NCBI GenBank assembly: GCA_018001695.1
Contig: JAGNHN010000032.1
Coordinates: forward strand, 1 to 41,360
Length of the DNA stretch: 41,360 nt
Reading direction: 5' to 3'
Origin: Lentimicrobiaceae bacterium
GTDB taxonomy: Bacteria > Bacteroidota > Bacteroidia > Bacteroidales > JAGNHN01
A program made the translations under genes and the position numbers. The notes below the pieces were generated by a model. That model was given only the letters and a program-made list of their open reading frames with translations, did no database searches and was not told where the DNA came from. This document shows, piece by piece, positions 1 through 8,165 of the stretch (its first letter is position 1; each line of letters starts with the position of its first letter).

Positions 1-40
1 CACGTCTGGGATGATCAGTTTTTGCTGCAGTATAAACCGA

Positions 41-271
41 TTATCCCCGAAACAATCTTTGAACCCTATTCAGACCGTTACACATACTGTCACGAATAAA
101 CTCTGTGCTTTTTTGAGGAAGCCCTAGGTAGGCGAGGAATCTTAACTTTTCTGTATCCTTATTAATATATAGCATTAAAGAGTTAAGCTCACCATCAAAC
201 TTTTCTAACGTTCGACCAATAGTGGAAAGGCTCCGACTAAAATCCATTGCCATTCTTTTGATTACATCCAT
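41..271 (-). CDS. possible small hypothetical protein or C-terminal gene remnant
   Basis: This is a 76-codon open frame on the minus strand in the AT-rich left edge. I recognise no family. The frame stays open for some distance upstream of the ATG at 271, so it may be the C-terminal part of a longer, decayed gene rather than a complete small gene. The composition is ordinary for a soluble helical protein, with basic and leucine-rich stretches and no signal peptide or membrane segment. There is no ribosome binding site or -7 box that fixes the start. It has the same orientation as the ATPase gene at 626-1915 and lies 354 bp downstream of it, across a hairpin-rich gap. It could also be chance. 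Confidence 0.25.
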   Translation of the reverse strand: MDVIKRMAMDFSRSLSTIGRTLEKFDGELNSLMLYINKDTEKLRFLAYLGLPQKSTEFIRDSMCNGLNRVQRLFRG

Positions 272-520
272 AGAATAAATGATTAATATCTTTAGGTTGC
301 TTATAAAAGTGATTTATCCACCACCAGAGCATAGTGCAATGTACACAAGGTTCAGGAGATCAGCAAGCAGAAATTTCAGGATGGTAAATGAATTATGGTT
401 GGACGAAGGTGCTATCTTCCTGACTTTCCTACCTTTTCCACTTCAGTCTATTAAAGAACGTGACGCGATATTCCTTCTAATCTTTCCATTTGCTTCATTT
501 AAAAGCCATAAGGGGGATTT

Positions 521-587
521 TCCCGCATTCGCGGGACAAGCTGTGCAACATGACTTCCCCGCACATGCGGGCCTTCGCATGTTGGGC
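521..587. repeat. tandem hairpins; second is attC-like
   Basis: Hairpin 1 (521-536) pairs TCCCGC with GCGGGA around ATTC. Hairpin 2 (543-587) is nested. The outer arms GTGCAACATG and CATGTTGGGC pair over ten positions with one mismatch. Then come unpaired 5- and 6-nt spacers, and an inner stem CCCGC/GCGGG with the 4-nt loop ACAT. GTTGGGC at 581-587 fits the integron R' consensus GTTRRRY, and the opposite arm fits RYYYAAC at six of seven positions. The layout (outer box, unpaired spacer, inner box, small terminal loop) is that of an attC recombination site, though shorter than usual. It could instead be a REP-like element or a processing/termination hairpin for the minus-strand gene that ends at 626. 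Confidence 0.4.
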
Positions 588-610
588 TACGCCACACGAA
601 GTCTTACTTA

Positions 611-624
611 TTGGCAGCAGTAAT
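611..624. repeat. left arm of inverted repeat flanking the ATPase gene
   Basis: TTGGCAGCAGTAAT matches the reverse complement of 1918-1931 at 13 of 14 positions. It ends two bases before the stop codon of the gene at 626-1915. Confidence 0.6.
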
Positions 625-625
625 T

Positions 626-1915
626 CTATTCATTGTCATTAGCTTGTGTCAATCGTTGTGAAACTGCTTTGTCAAGTAGTGCAGTTATTAATGGTTCCAT
701 ATTTATGTTTCTAAGCTTAGAAGCAAAAGTCATTGCACCTAATCGTAAGAATAATTTTCCAATTACTTCGTCTGCAAAACTGCTTGATATTATAGGAACG
801 CCTTCCCAATCAATTATCAGAGGATATGTTGGTTCTGCATTCATTAAGTTCACGATTTTGGTTCTAATCTGCTCACCTGAATGTCTAGTCCCGAATCCTG
901 TAGTTTCGTCTTTCATTTTCAACATTAGAGCGTTTCGGTCATCCATCTCATAGATTATCTCAATCATATCAACTGGCTTATACTCTTTACCATTATTAAA
1001 AACCAGTGCCTTTGAAACGGAAAAATCCTTTTTGATTTTTAATTGACCAGCAATTATTGTCCCTTGGTAATTCTGATATTCAGTTCTTGGGCTTTTCATT
1101 GTTTCACTTTCAGTAGTTAACAAACGGCCAAAACCGCTTGTGATTTCGAATGAACCACCTGTCATAGTAGTTACTCGCAATGAACCTGCAAGTCCGTTAC
1201 CTTGTCCGAATTTTGGGTTTCTTGTTACTCCTGCTTTTATTGCTTCACCAATTGCCTGGGCATCTGTTCTCAAAGTAGGAATACTTTCTTTTAGTGATGA
1301 AAGTATTCCTTGTCCACCGTCAGCAACTGCAAAAGCTATGGTTCTATGCCGCGGATATGTTGTAGCTTGCACGAAACCACCAACTTCAGATAATGAATGA
1401 TTTAATACGTTATCTGTCAGTTCATTTATTGACCATTCTAATCCTGTAATAATGTCTCTTGGCAATTCCATGTTACGAATAACAACATCCATCAAGTTAT
1501 CTACTGAATTTTTTTGTTCAGTTGCGTCTCTAAAAAGTGTCGTAACGAGATGTCTGTCATGAGTAGATTCTGACTGCTCATATTGTTCAGGTGATAAAAA
1601 GTAGGCCCAATTTACCGCTCTAAAAAGTCTGCGTGTATGGTCGTCATTCGGCAGGACTATGTTGACATTATACCCTTCTTTTCTTAGCTTTATAACGGTT
1701 GTAATTATGGGTAACATTCCATTTGGATATGCATTCATTACGGTTGAAAAGTCAATAGTTAAGTCACTATTCCCTGTCTTTTTCAATGCCGATACAGCTC
1801 CGCAAAAATCACCAACATTATATGAGTTTACCTTGCCAGAAACAATAATTGTGCTGTCTCTTTGGCGGAACCAAGTCGTCCTACTATGTTCTTTATATGG
1901 TCTGTAATGTCTCAT
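626..1915 (-). CDS. STAS-like / GHKL ATPase / DUF4325-like single-chain regulator
   Basis: The 429-residue protein reads as three modules. Residues about 20-115 look STAS-like (DLTIDFSTV, then a helix and LPNDDHTRRLF). Residues about 130-295 are a GHKL/histidine-kinase-type ATPase with an N box INELTDN (E165, D168, N169), a G1 box DGGQG (199-203) and a G2 box GQGNGL (237-242). Residues about 340-425 end in the DUF4325 STAS-like signature IIDWEGVPIISSSFADE. There is no phospho-acceptor HisKA helix, transmembrane segment or signal peptide. In anti-sigma/anti-anti-sigma switches the ATPase and STAS proteins are separate, so this chain appears to hold both sides of a partner switch. The gene is AT-rich against the GC-rich neighbours and stands alone between the arms of an inverted repeat, suggesting acquisition as a unit. 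A signalling or defence role is inference; the target is unknown. Confidence 0.75.
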   Translation of the reverse strand: MRHYRPYKEHSRTTWFRQRDSTIIVSGKVNSYNVGDFCGAVSALKKTGNSDLTIDFSTVMNAYPNGMLPIITTVIKLRKEGYNVNIVLPNDDHTRRLFRAVNWAYFLSPEQYEQSESTHDRHLVTTLFRDATEQKNSVDNLMDVVIRNMELPRDIITGLEWSINELTDNVLNHSLSEVGGFVQATTYPRHRTIAFAVADGGQGILSSLKESIPTLRTDAQAIGEAIKAGVTRNPKFGQGNGLAGSLRVTTMTGGSFEITSGFGRLLTTESETMKSPRTEYQNYQGTIIAGQLKIKKDFSVSKALVFNNGKEYKPVDMIEIIYEMDDRNALMLKMKDETTGFGTRHSGEQIRTKIVNLMNAEPTYPLIIDWEGVPIISSSFADEVIGKLFLRLGAMTFASKLRNINMEPLITALLDKAVSQRLTQANDNE

Positions 1916-1917
1916 TT

Positions 1918-1931
1918 ATTATTGCTGCCAA
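1918..1931. repeat. right arm of inverted repeat flanking the ATPase gene
   Basis: ATTATTGCTGCCAA begins three bases upstream of the minus-strand start codon (1915) and mirrors 611-624 with one mismatch. The remainder of this 270-bp gap to 2185 is non-coding. It holds a GGCTGT/ACAGCC inverted repeat near 1984-2010, and its right end carries the terminator of the next gene. Confidence 0.6.
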
Positions 1932-2171
1932 CGTTACTATTTCCGATCTTTGGCATACATACCCAATATTTGAGAATAACCACCGGCTGTCTCTCTGCCA
2001 AAACAGCCATAAATATAGAAAAAAGAAATACGTACAACGCGGCAACGTAGCCTTTGCACAAAAAGGGCCAAAGGGTTTTCCTTTAGAGACAATGGAAGTA
2101 TCCGGAAAAGCCTCAACGGCAGGAAGATAGCCTGCCAGGTGTGGCGGGTAAGGGTGCTCCTGTTCTGCCTT

Positions 2172-2196
2172 AAAAAGTAGGGGAATTAATATTCCC
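2172..2196 (-). terminator. rho-independent terminator overlapping the buk stop codon
   Basis: On the minus strand GGGAAT (2196-2191) pairs with ATTCCC (2186-2181) around a 4-nt loop. Four bases later comes a run of five T (2176-2172). The hairpin includes the TAA stop of the butyrate kinase gene (2188-2186). It marks the junction between the GC-rich block and the AT-rich left edge. Confidence 0.65.
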
Positions 2197-3262
2197 GGAT
2201 CTCGGCCTCCCCATGCAACACCATGAGTCCGTTGGCAGCCAGCGCATCCATATCATTCACCACCGGGAACATGGCCACAGGGGCGATCTTGCTCACACGG
2301 GTGGTGATGTTCTCTGCAAAGAGCTTGCTGTTGAAGATGCTTCCCATCAGGATAATGGCGTCGGGCTTGCCGGTGAATACCATGCACATCGCGCCCACCT
2401 CTTTGGCCACCTGGTACGCCATGGCATACAGCATAAACTCGGCCTGCTTGTCGCCCTTGGCAATGCGGTCTTCTATCGTATGGATATTGCTGGTCCCCAG
2501 ATGCGCCCTGAGCCCGCCTTCCTTGGTCACCATGCGCACCAGCTCCTGCTCGGTGTACTTGCCGCTGAAACAAAGGTGGATCAGGTCGCCCACCGGCAGG
2601 GTGCCTGTGCGGGTCAGTGAGAAGGGTCCGCCGCCGTCAAAGGCCTGGTTGACATCCACAACGCGCCCCTGCTTGTGCGCCCCAATGGAGATGCCGCCGG
2701 TGCCTACGTAAACGACGATCAGGTTCAACTCTTCGTATTTCTTGTTCAGCGAAGCGGCGTATTCCCGCGAGACGAACTTCTGGTTCAGGGCATGAAAGAC
2801 GGATTTCCGCTCAATGCCGGGCATACCGGTCACCCTGGCCACATCCTCCATCTCATCCACCACAACGGGATCGGCAAGATAGGCGCCAACACCCGCTGTC
2901 TTTGATGCGATGGCATCGGCAATCAAACCACCCAGATTGGTCTCATGAACGCCCATGACGCCTTTCCGCAGGTCGGCCTTCATGGCCTCGTTCACACGGT
3001 AAATGCCGCTGGCCAGGGGTTTGAGTAAGCCGCCCCGCGCCATGATGATGCCAATGTCAGATAGGGGTATCTCGTTGTCCTCCAGCTCCTTCAGTATGGC
3101 ATCAGTGCGCCATTCCAACTGATCCACGATATGGGCAAAACGGATCAAATCCTCTTGCTTGTGCTTGATGATCTTCAGGAACAGGAGGTTCTTGTTCTGA
3201 TATACCGCCACTTTCGTGAAGTCCACTTCCGGGTAAATGACAAGGATCTTCTTCTGAATCAT
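2186..3262 (-). CDS. buk: butyrate kinase family protein with degenerate active site
   Basis: At 358 aa it has full butyrate-kinase length (acetokinase/ASKHA fold, which phosphorylates butyrate or a related short acid with ATP, or the reverse). Family landmarks kept include ARGGLLKP, GVHETNLGGLIA, LADPVVVDEM, GGGPFSLTRTGTLP and the C-terminal GEAEIREY. Two catalytic segments are not kept. The N-terminal signature, normally INPGSTSTK, reads IYPEVDFTK (residues 9-17). The segment normally HxGGGIS reads VGTGGIS, so the His is lost. Many Bacteroidota carry a normal buk next to a second buk-like gene, and this may be the second one; no phosphotransbutyrylase or second buk is in view. A -7 box lies at 3306-3313 and a terminator at the stop. 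It could be an altered-specificity kinase or a non-catalytic partner. Confidence 0.85.
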   Translation of the reverse strand: MIQKKILVIYPEVDFTKVAVYQNKNLLFLKIIKHKQEDLIRFAHIVDQLEWRTDAILKELEDNEIPLSDIGIIMARGGLLKPLASGIYRVNEAMKADLRKGVMGVHETNLGGLIADAIASKTAGVGAYLADPVVVDEMEDVARVTGMPGIERKSVFHALNQKFVSREYAASLNKKYEELNLIVVYVGTGGISIGAHKQGRVVDVNQAFDGGGPFSLTRTGTLPVGDLIHLCFSGKYTEQELVRMVTKEGGLRAHLGTSNIHTIEDRIAKGDKQAEFMLYAMAYQVAKEVGAMCMVFTGKPDAIILMGSIFNSKLFAENITTRVSKIAPVAMFPVVNDMDALAANGLMVLHGEAEIREY

Positions 3263-3305
3263 GAGAATAAGCCTATTGGGTTAGTAGTGTGTATCGGGTT
3301 CGTTA

Positions 3306-3313
3306 CAAATGTA
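3306..3313 (-). promoter_or_regulatory. -7 box for the buk-like gene
   Basis: The minus strand reads TACATTTG, a full match to the Bacteroidota -7 consensus TAnnTTTG, 43 bases upstream of the ATG at 3262. No clear -33 TTTG is seen at the expected distance. Confidence 0.45.
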
Positions 3314-3492
3314 TTAATTTATATAAAACGAGTTGCGCAGCGCTGAGGCGCATCCTCGGAGTTTCCTTTCCCAATCTCTGATCAGGGCTGCGGGAGAACA
3401 AGATTGCCACGTCCTCTATCTAATTCCAGTAATCACCATACTATCTATCCCTGGAGCAAAGGTCTCATAACCATCGTGTTACAGGTATTATA

Positions 3493-5835
3493 TTAACTGA
3501 AACCCTTATTCCCGTCTTCTTCTCTCCCGGCATGGCATGCTTCCACGATGAGCTCATAGGTCGCCGGCAGCCGGAAGGGGAGGGATCCCCGGCCGGGATG
3601 CGCGGCCCGCAGTGCATCGTAGATGGCCAGCCACACCGAGAGGGCAAGGATGAACGGGGGCTCCCCGACGGCCTTGCTCTGCCGCACGGCCTTCACATTG
3701 GGGGCGTTTTCGAGCAGGGTGATGCGAAGGTCTGTGGGGATGTCGCAGGCCGTGGGGATCTTGTAGGTGTCGGGGGAGTCGGAACGCAGCATTCCGGCCT
3801 CATCCCATACGACTTCCTCGGTGGTGCACCAGCCCAGTCCCTGCACAAAACCGCCGCAGACCTGCCCCTTGTCAATGGCGGGATTGATGGATATGCCGCT
3901 GTCGTGCAGGATGTCGGTGCGCAGGCAGGTGTGGGCACCTGTGAGCAGGTCGACCTCCACCTCGGAGACGGCCATACCGAAGGCGTAGTAGTGGAAGGGA
4001 TTGCCTTTGCCCGCGGCTTTGTCGAAATGCAGTCCGGGTGTCCGGTAATACCCGGTGGCGCTCAGGCTGGTCTGCTGGCGGTAGGCCTGCGCTACCACTT
4101 CTTTAAATGTAAGGGCCTTATCGGTATCCGGTTGGAAGATGAGGCCGTCGCGAAACACCAGTTGAGAAGGATCGGGGGCCTGCGCTGCGGTTGTCTCCTG
4201 CAGCAAGCGGGCGGCCACCTCGCTCAGGCGGTCTTTCAGGCTGATGGCGCCCAGTCGCACCGCCATGCCGTTCAGGTCGGTGCCCGAGGATGCCGCGGTA
4301 GCAGAGGTGTTCGGGACACGCGAGGTATCGGTGGGGCCTATCCTGATCTCTTCCAGGGGAATACCCAGGGTCTCGGCCGCGATGAGGCGGATCTTGGTAT
4401 GCAGACCCTGTCCCATCTCTACACCACCATGGCTGATGAGAACGCTGCCGTCCTGGTAGATGTGGATAAGCGCGCCGGCCTGGTTGAGGAAGGTGGTGGT
4501 GAAGCTGATGCCGAATTTCACGGGACTGAGTGCCAGGCCACGCTTGGTAAAGGGATGGGCCAGGTTGAAGGTGCTGACCTCCTCCCTGCGGGTGGCATAG
4601 TCGGCGCTGCTGATGAGCTGATCAAACAGCATGGGCAGGCGGTTGTCTTCGACAAGCTGCCCGTAATGGGTGTGGTTGCGGTCTGCCAGGCCATAGAAAT
4701 TCCTGCGGCGCACCTCAGCAGGGTCGATCTGCAGGGCGTGGGCGATCTGTTGCAGGATGTACTCGATCACGGCCACGGCCTGGGGTGCCCCAAAACCCCT
4801 GAAGGCAGTGTTGGGCGGGTGATGGGTGCGGCACACCTGTCCGCTTACCCTGAGATGGGGAATGAAGTATGCATTGTCGATATGGAAAAGGGCCCGTTCC
4901 AGGATGGCCATCGACAGGTCGAGGCAGGCGCCGCCATCAGAAAAGAGCTGCACGTCCAGGGCATGGATGAGGCCATCGTTATCGTACCCCACCTGGTATT
5001 CTGCCAGGAAAGGATGACGTTTCCCGGTCATGGACATGTCTTCCTCCCGGTGGAGGACCATCTTCACGGGCCGGCGGGTATGATGGGCCAGCAGCGCCGA
5101 CCAGCAGGCCAGGTGGTTGGCCTGGGTTTCTTTCCCTCCAAAGGCGCCACCCAGCCGGCTTACCTCTACCCTGACGGCATGACGTTTAATGCCCAGCACT
5201 TCGGCTACCAGGGCCTGGGTTTCAGAAGGGTGCTGGGTAGAACTCAGGACCAGCATTTCGTGTTCTTCCGGACGGCAGAGGCAGGCCTGGGTCTCAAGGT
5301 ACCAATGCTCCTGGGCTCCGGTGAACAGGCTCCCCACGAGCTGGTGGGGCATCTCCCGGAGGATGGCCTCCGGTCTGCCCTGGCAGATGGTGCGCAGCTG
5401 CCCCATGAACGAGGCAGCAGCCCTGGCCTGGGGGATATCCAGGATGGCGGGCAGGGGGGTGTATTCAAGCCTGATCAGGCTGGCGGCTTCGCGGGCGATT
5501 TCTTCGGTATCTGCAGCGATAAGGGCCACAGCCTGTCCGCGGAACAGGGTTTCTCCCTCGGCCAGACAAGGCTCATCGGCCACCACAGGTCCCATCTGGT
5601 TGTGTCCGGGAATATCGCAGGCCAGCAATACGGCATGCACGCCGGGCAGGGCCTTCGCGCGGGCCGTCTCGACATTTCCGATTCGGGCATGGGGATGAGG
5701 CGAGCATAGCACGATGCCGGTCAGCATGTCCTTGAAATACAGATCAGAGACATAGCGTGCCGCACCGGTGACATGGTGCAGGGCATCGTCATGCGGTAAT
5801 CCGGGTCCGTCGATGTGGTTGCCTTTAGTCGTCAT
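3493..5835 (-). CDS. xdhB: xanthine dehydrogenase, molybdopterin-binding large subunit
   Basis: The 780-residue molybdopterin-cytosine-dinucleotide/molybdopterin subunit hydroxylates hypoxanthine and xanthine to urate. Visible motifs are GAQEH (173-177), GGAFGGKE (229-236), the substrate-Arg loop TAFRGFG (343-349), HGGVEMGQG (469-477), NTSATAASSGTDLNG (508-522) and KAVGEPP with the catalytic Glu at about 725. These agree with xanthine dehydrogenase rather than CO dehydrogenase or aldehyde oxidoreductase. The frame is open 36 codons further upstream, but that stretch runs inside xdhA; the ATG at 5835 overlaps the xdhA stop by 11 bp, implying coupled translation. It is the last gene of xdhC-xdhA-xdhB. 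Naming follows the Rhodobacter/Pseudomonas scheme; in E. coli the letters differ. Actual substrate is inferred. Confidence 0.93.
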   Translation of the reverse strand: MTTKGNHIDGPGLPHDDALHHVTGAARYVSDLYFKDMLTGIVLCSPHPHARIGNVETARAKALPGVHAVLLACDIPGHNQMGPVVADEPCLAEGETLFRGQAVALIAADTEEIAREAASLIRLEYTPLPAILDIPQARAAASFMGQLRTICQGRPEAILREMPHQLVGSLFTGAQEHWYLETQACLCRPEEHEMLVLSSTQHPSETQALVAEVLGIKRHAVRVEVSRLGGAFGGKETQANHLACWSALLAHHTRRPVKMVLHREEDMSMTGKRHPFLAEYQVGYDNDGLIHALDVQLFSDGGACLDLSMAILERALFHIDNAYFIPHLRVSGQVCRTHHPPNTAFRGFGAPQAVAVIEYILQQIAHALQIDPAEVRRRNFYGLADRNHTHYGQLVEDNRLPMLFDQLISSADYATRREEVSTFNLAHPFTKRGLALSPVKFGISFTTTFLNQAGALIHIYQDGSVLISHGGVEMGQGLHTKIRLIAAETLGIPLEEIRIGPTDTSRVPNTSATAASSGTDLNGMAVRLGAISLKDRLSEVAARLLQETTAAQAPDPSQLVFRDGLIFQPDTDKALTFKEVVAQAYRQQTSLSATGYYRTPGLHFDKAAGKGNPFHYYAFGMAVSEVEVDLLTGAHTCLRTDILHDSGISINPAIDKGQVCGGFVQGLGWCTTEEVVWDEAGMLRSDSPDTYKIPTACDIPTDLRITLLENAPNVKAVRQSKAVGEPPFILALSVWLAIYDALRAAHPGRGSLPFRLPATYELIVEACHAGREEDGNKGFS

Positions 5836-7309
5836 GCCTGGTATCGCTTTGGGTGGCCTGGGTTGATGGGGTGAGTTCCAGGTAAAACTTGAGCAGGAGG
5901 TTGGCTGCCAGGATCCGGCGTGTTCCGGCCAGGGCCCTGACATCGCTGATGGGCTGAAACTCCTGGTACAGGATGTCCATGGCCTGCCTGATGCTGGCTT
6001 CTGTCCAGGGTTTTCCTGTGAGAAAAGCTTCTGTCTGCTTAGCCCAGCTGACTTTGGCCGCCATACCGCCGAAGAAGAGCCGGATCTCAGCCACCTCCTG
6101 CCGGTCGAGGCGCAGCAGAAAGCCGCCGGTTACGGTGCTGATGTCCACATCGGGCCGGCGACTGACCTTATAGGAACGGACAAAGGTACCATCGGGCTGT
6201 CCGGGGGGCAGCAGGATATGGGTCAGGATCTCATCTTCCCGGATCGCGGTTTGCTGATAGCCAGTTATAAAGTCTTCCAGGTCCAGGATACGCTGACTGC
6301 TTTTATCCATGAGCCTGACCCTGGCCTTTGAGGCCATCAGTACCGGCAGACTGTCGGCGATGGGTGAGGCGTGGGCGATGTTGCCGCCCAGGGTCGCCAG
6401 GTTGCGGATTTGTACGGAGGCAAATTGCCGAAGGATATTGCAAAGCGCAGGATGCTGGTTAACAAGTTGATGCAATATTTCTTCCAGGTTGACCAGGGCG
6501 CCGATCTCTATCCCTGCTGCTGTGATCTCTATGTTTTTCCATTCGGCAACATCCGTGATGTCGAGCACCTCCCGCCGTTTTGCCTGCTTCTTTTTCGAGG
6601 AGAGGGTGAGGTCGGTTGCGCCGGCCAGGATGTGTGCTTGCGGATGGGATGCTTTCCATGACAGGGCGCTGCCGGCGTCGAACACTTTGGCATACATACT
6701 GCCAGCGGCATGGAATTCCCTGGTTTCCTTATCCTGTAACACTGGTCCCAGAAGGGTTCTGATGTAGGCTGCTTCTTCATCCAGACGATCGGGGCGTATG
6801 TCGTGGAGGACATCCTGCACGGCCGCCAGTATGGGTTGGTATCCCGTACACCGGCAGAGGTTTCCGGCCAGATGAAGACGTAATTCCTTGTCCTGCAGCA
6901 CCCGTCGCTGCTTGTACAAGGGAAGGGACGACATGATGAGTCCGGGTGTGCAGAAGCCGCACTGGCTGGCATGGTGACTGATATAGGCTTCCTGGAGCGG
7001 GTGCAGGATGCTGTTTTCGGACAAGTGCTCCACCGTGATCACATGATAGCCGTGTATCATGGGCAGCAGCATCAGGCAGGCATTGACGGCCTTAAAGGTC
7101 ATGATACCGTCCGCACCGGGCCTGGATAAAACAACGGTACAGGCACCGCAGTCGCCCACCCCACAGCCTTCTTTGACACTGATAAGCCCATGGTAGGTGC
7201 GGAGATAATTCAGCAGGCTCATGAAGGGCGAGGGTCCAGACGCGTCCGTGAAGGCGAGCTCATGCTGAACTCCGTTGAGAATGAAAGAAATACGGGATGT
7301 GTGCGTCAC
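5825..7309 (-). CDS. xdhA: xanthine dehydrogenase, FeS/FAD small subunit
   Basis: The 494-residue electron-transfer subunit passes electrons from the Mo site through two [2Fe-2S] clusters to FAD and then NAD. The plant-ferredoxin-like cluster ligands are C49, C54, C57 and C78. The second cluster motif is QCGFCTPG (C117, C120) with LCRCTGY (C152, C154). The FAD domain follows from about 200 (LAGATDLTL) with the flavin-binding ATLGGNIAHASPIAD and then the CO-dehydrogenase-flavoprotein-like C-terminal domain. The start codon is GTG at 7309-7307. No upstream start is possible, because the stop of xdhC lies in the same frame two codons before. FeS and FAD modules fused in one chain match the Rhodobacter-type enzyme. 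Confidence 0.93.
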   Translation of the reverse strand: MTHTSRISFILNGVQHELAFTDASGPSPFMSLLNYLRTYHGLISVKEGCGVGDCGACTVVLSRPGADGIMTFKAVNACLMLLPMIHGYHVITVEHLSENSILHPLQEAYISHHASQCGFCTPGLIMSSLPLYKQRRVLQDKELRLHLAGNLCRCTGYQPILAAVQDVLHDIRPDRLDEEAAYIRTLLGPVLQDKETREFHAAGSMYAKVFDAGSALSWKASHPQAHILAGATDLTLSSKKKQAKRREVLDITDVAEWKNIEITAAGIEIGALVNLEEILHQLVNQHPALCNILRQFASVQIRNLATLGGNIAHASPIADSLPVLMASKARVRLMDKSSQRILDLEDFITGYQQTAIREDEILTHILLPPGQPDGTFVRSYKVSRRPDVDISTVTGGFLLRLDRQEVAEIRLFFGGMAAKVSWAKQTEAFLTGKPWTEASIRQAMDILYQEFQPISDVRALAGTRRILAANLLLKFYLELTPSTQATQSDTRHDD

Positions 7310-7312
7310 AAC

Positions 7313-8080
7313 TTACCGGGTGTTACGGACGTCAATCAGTTTAGCTACAATACTCACAGCGATTTCTGCGGGGGTCTGACAGGCGATGGGGATGCCGACG
7401 GGCATGTCCACCTTGGCCAGTTGTTCCGGGGCTATACCTTGCCGGGTGATCAGGTTTTCCCTCACCCTGGCTGCTTTGCGCTTGCTGGCGATCATCCCCA
7501 GCCAGGCTGCATCCGATCCGATCAGTAAACCCAGGATGCTTTCGTCATAGGCGTGGTCGTGGGTGGTGATCAGGATATAGGTCTGGTCATCGACATCAAG
7601 GGATTGGGCCAGCTGGAGATAGTCGCCGTGGATGAGCCCGGTCTGATCCAGGCTCAGGCTGTCCAGCAGTCCTTTTCTCTCGTCCATAATAATAACCCTG
7701 AAACCCAGGCCCGTAGCCAGTTTCGCGGTAGCCTGCCCGACGTGCCCTGCCCCGAAAATGCAGAGCCTGGGTTGCGCACCGCAGGACTCCATGAAGACCT
7801 CCACCATACCGCCACACATCATCTCCAGGTCATGTTCCAGCTTGAAGGTCTTCAGCAGGGTTTGGTTCTTTCCAAGCATTTGCCGGGCTTCACGGATGAC
7901 CTCGGCTTCGATGGATCCTCCGCCGATGGTGCCATGCACCTTGCCGTCTCCTGAGATGGTCATGCGGGTACCGGCTTTGCGGGGCGTGGAGCCTTCGGTT
8001 CTGACAATGACACAGCTCACGAAAGGACTGCCATCCTGGATCAGTCTGGCTTCTGAGACATAGGGTTGGTATAGGTCCAT
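7313..8080 (-). CDS. xdhC: XdhC molybdenum cofactor insertion/sulfuration factor
   Basis: XdhC (255 aa) binds the molybdenum cofactor and helps its sulfuration and insertion into xanthine dehydrogenase; it is not part of the final enzyme. The N-terminal XdhC/CoxI domain shows EGSTPRKAGTRM and GTIGGGSIE. The C-terminal Rossmann domain begins at about residue 106 with CIFGAGHVGQ. It is the first gene of the xdh operon, ending four bases from the xdhA start. A near-match -7 box (TATCTTTA, minus strand 8114-8107) lies 26 bases before the ATG. The 85-bp gap to icmF contains short inverted repeats (CTACC/GGTAG, TAGCG/CGCTA) that may end icmF transcription. Confidence 0.92.
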   Translation of the reverse strand: MDLYQPYVSEARLIQDGSPFVSCVIVRTEGSTPRKAGTRMTISGDGKVHGTIGGGSIEAEVIREARQMLGKNQTLLKTFKLEHDLEMMCGGMVEVFMESCGAQPRLCIFGAGHVGQATAKLATGLGFRVIIMDERKGLLDSLSLDQTGLIHGDYLQLAQSLDVDDQTYILITTHDHAYDESILGLLIGSDAAWLGMIASKRKAARVRENLITRQGIAPEQLAKVDMPVGIPIACQTPAEIAVSIVAKLIDVRNTR

Positions 8081-8165
8081 GGCACGGATGCGGTTTGATG
8101 GACTTATAAAGATAAGAAACCCTGCGAGAATATCTACCGCGGGTAGCGTAATCCGGAAAAATCCG

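Larger units (their letters stand above)
272..625. other. 354-bp non-coding gap with hairpins
   Basis: No convincing gene lies here. The plus strand is open across most of it, but the translation runs through the palindromes and resembles no protein. The right part holds two compact GC-rich hairpins (521-536 and 543-587) and the left arm of the inverted repeat that brackets the next gene (611-624). The left part, about 272-510, is plain AT-rich sequence in which I see nothing. Confidence 0.6.

Noticed and set aside
279..623. 114-codon plus-strand open frame in the left gap
   Set aside because: Its second half is the translation of the hairpins at 521-587 and its first half has no recognisable features.
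3532..5709. Long open frame of 725 codons on the plus strand, opposite xdhB
   Set aside because: It mirrors a strongly conserved enzyme on the other strand, and high GC suppresses stops. The translation has no recognisable domain.
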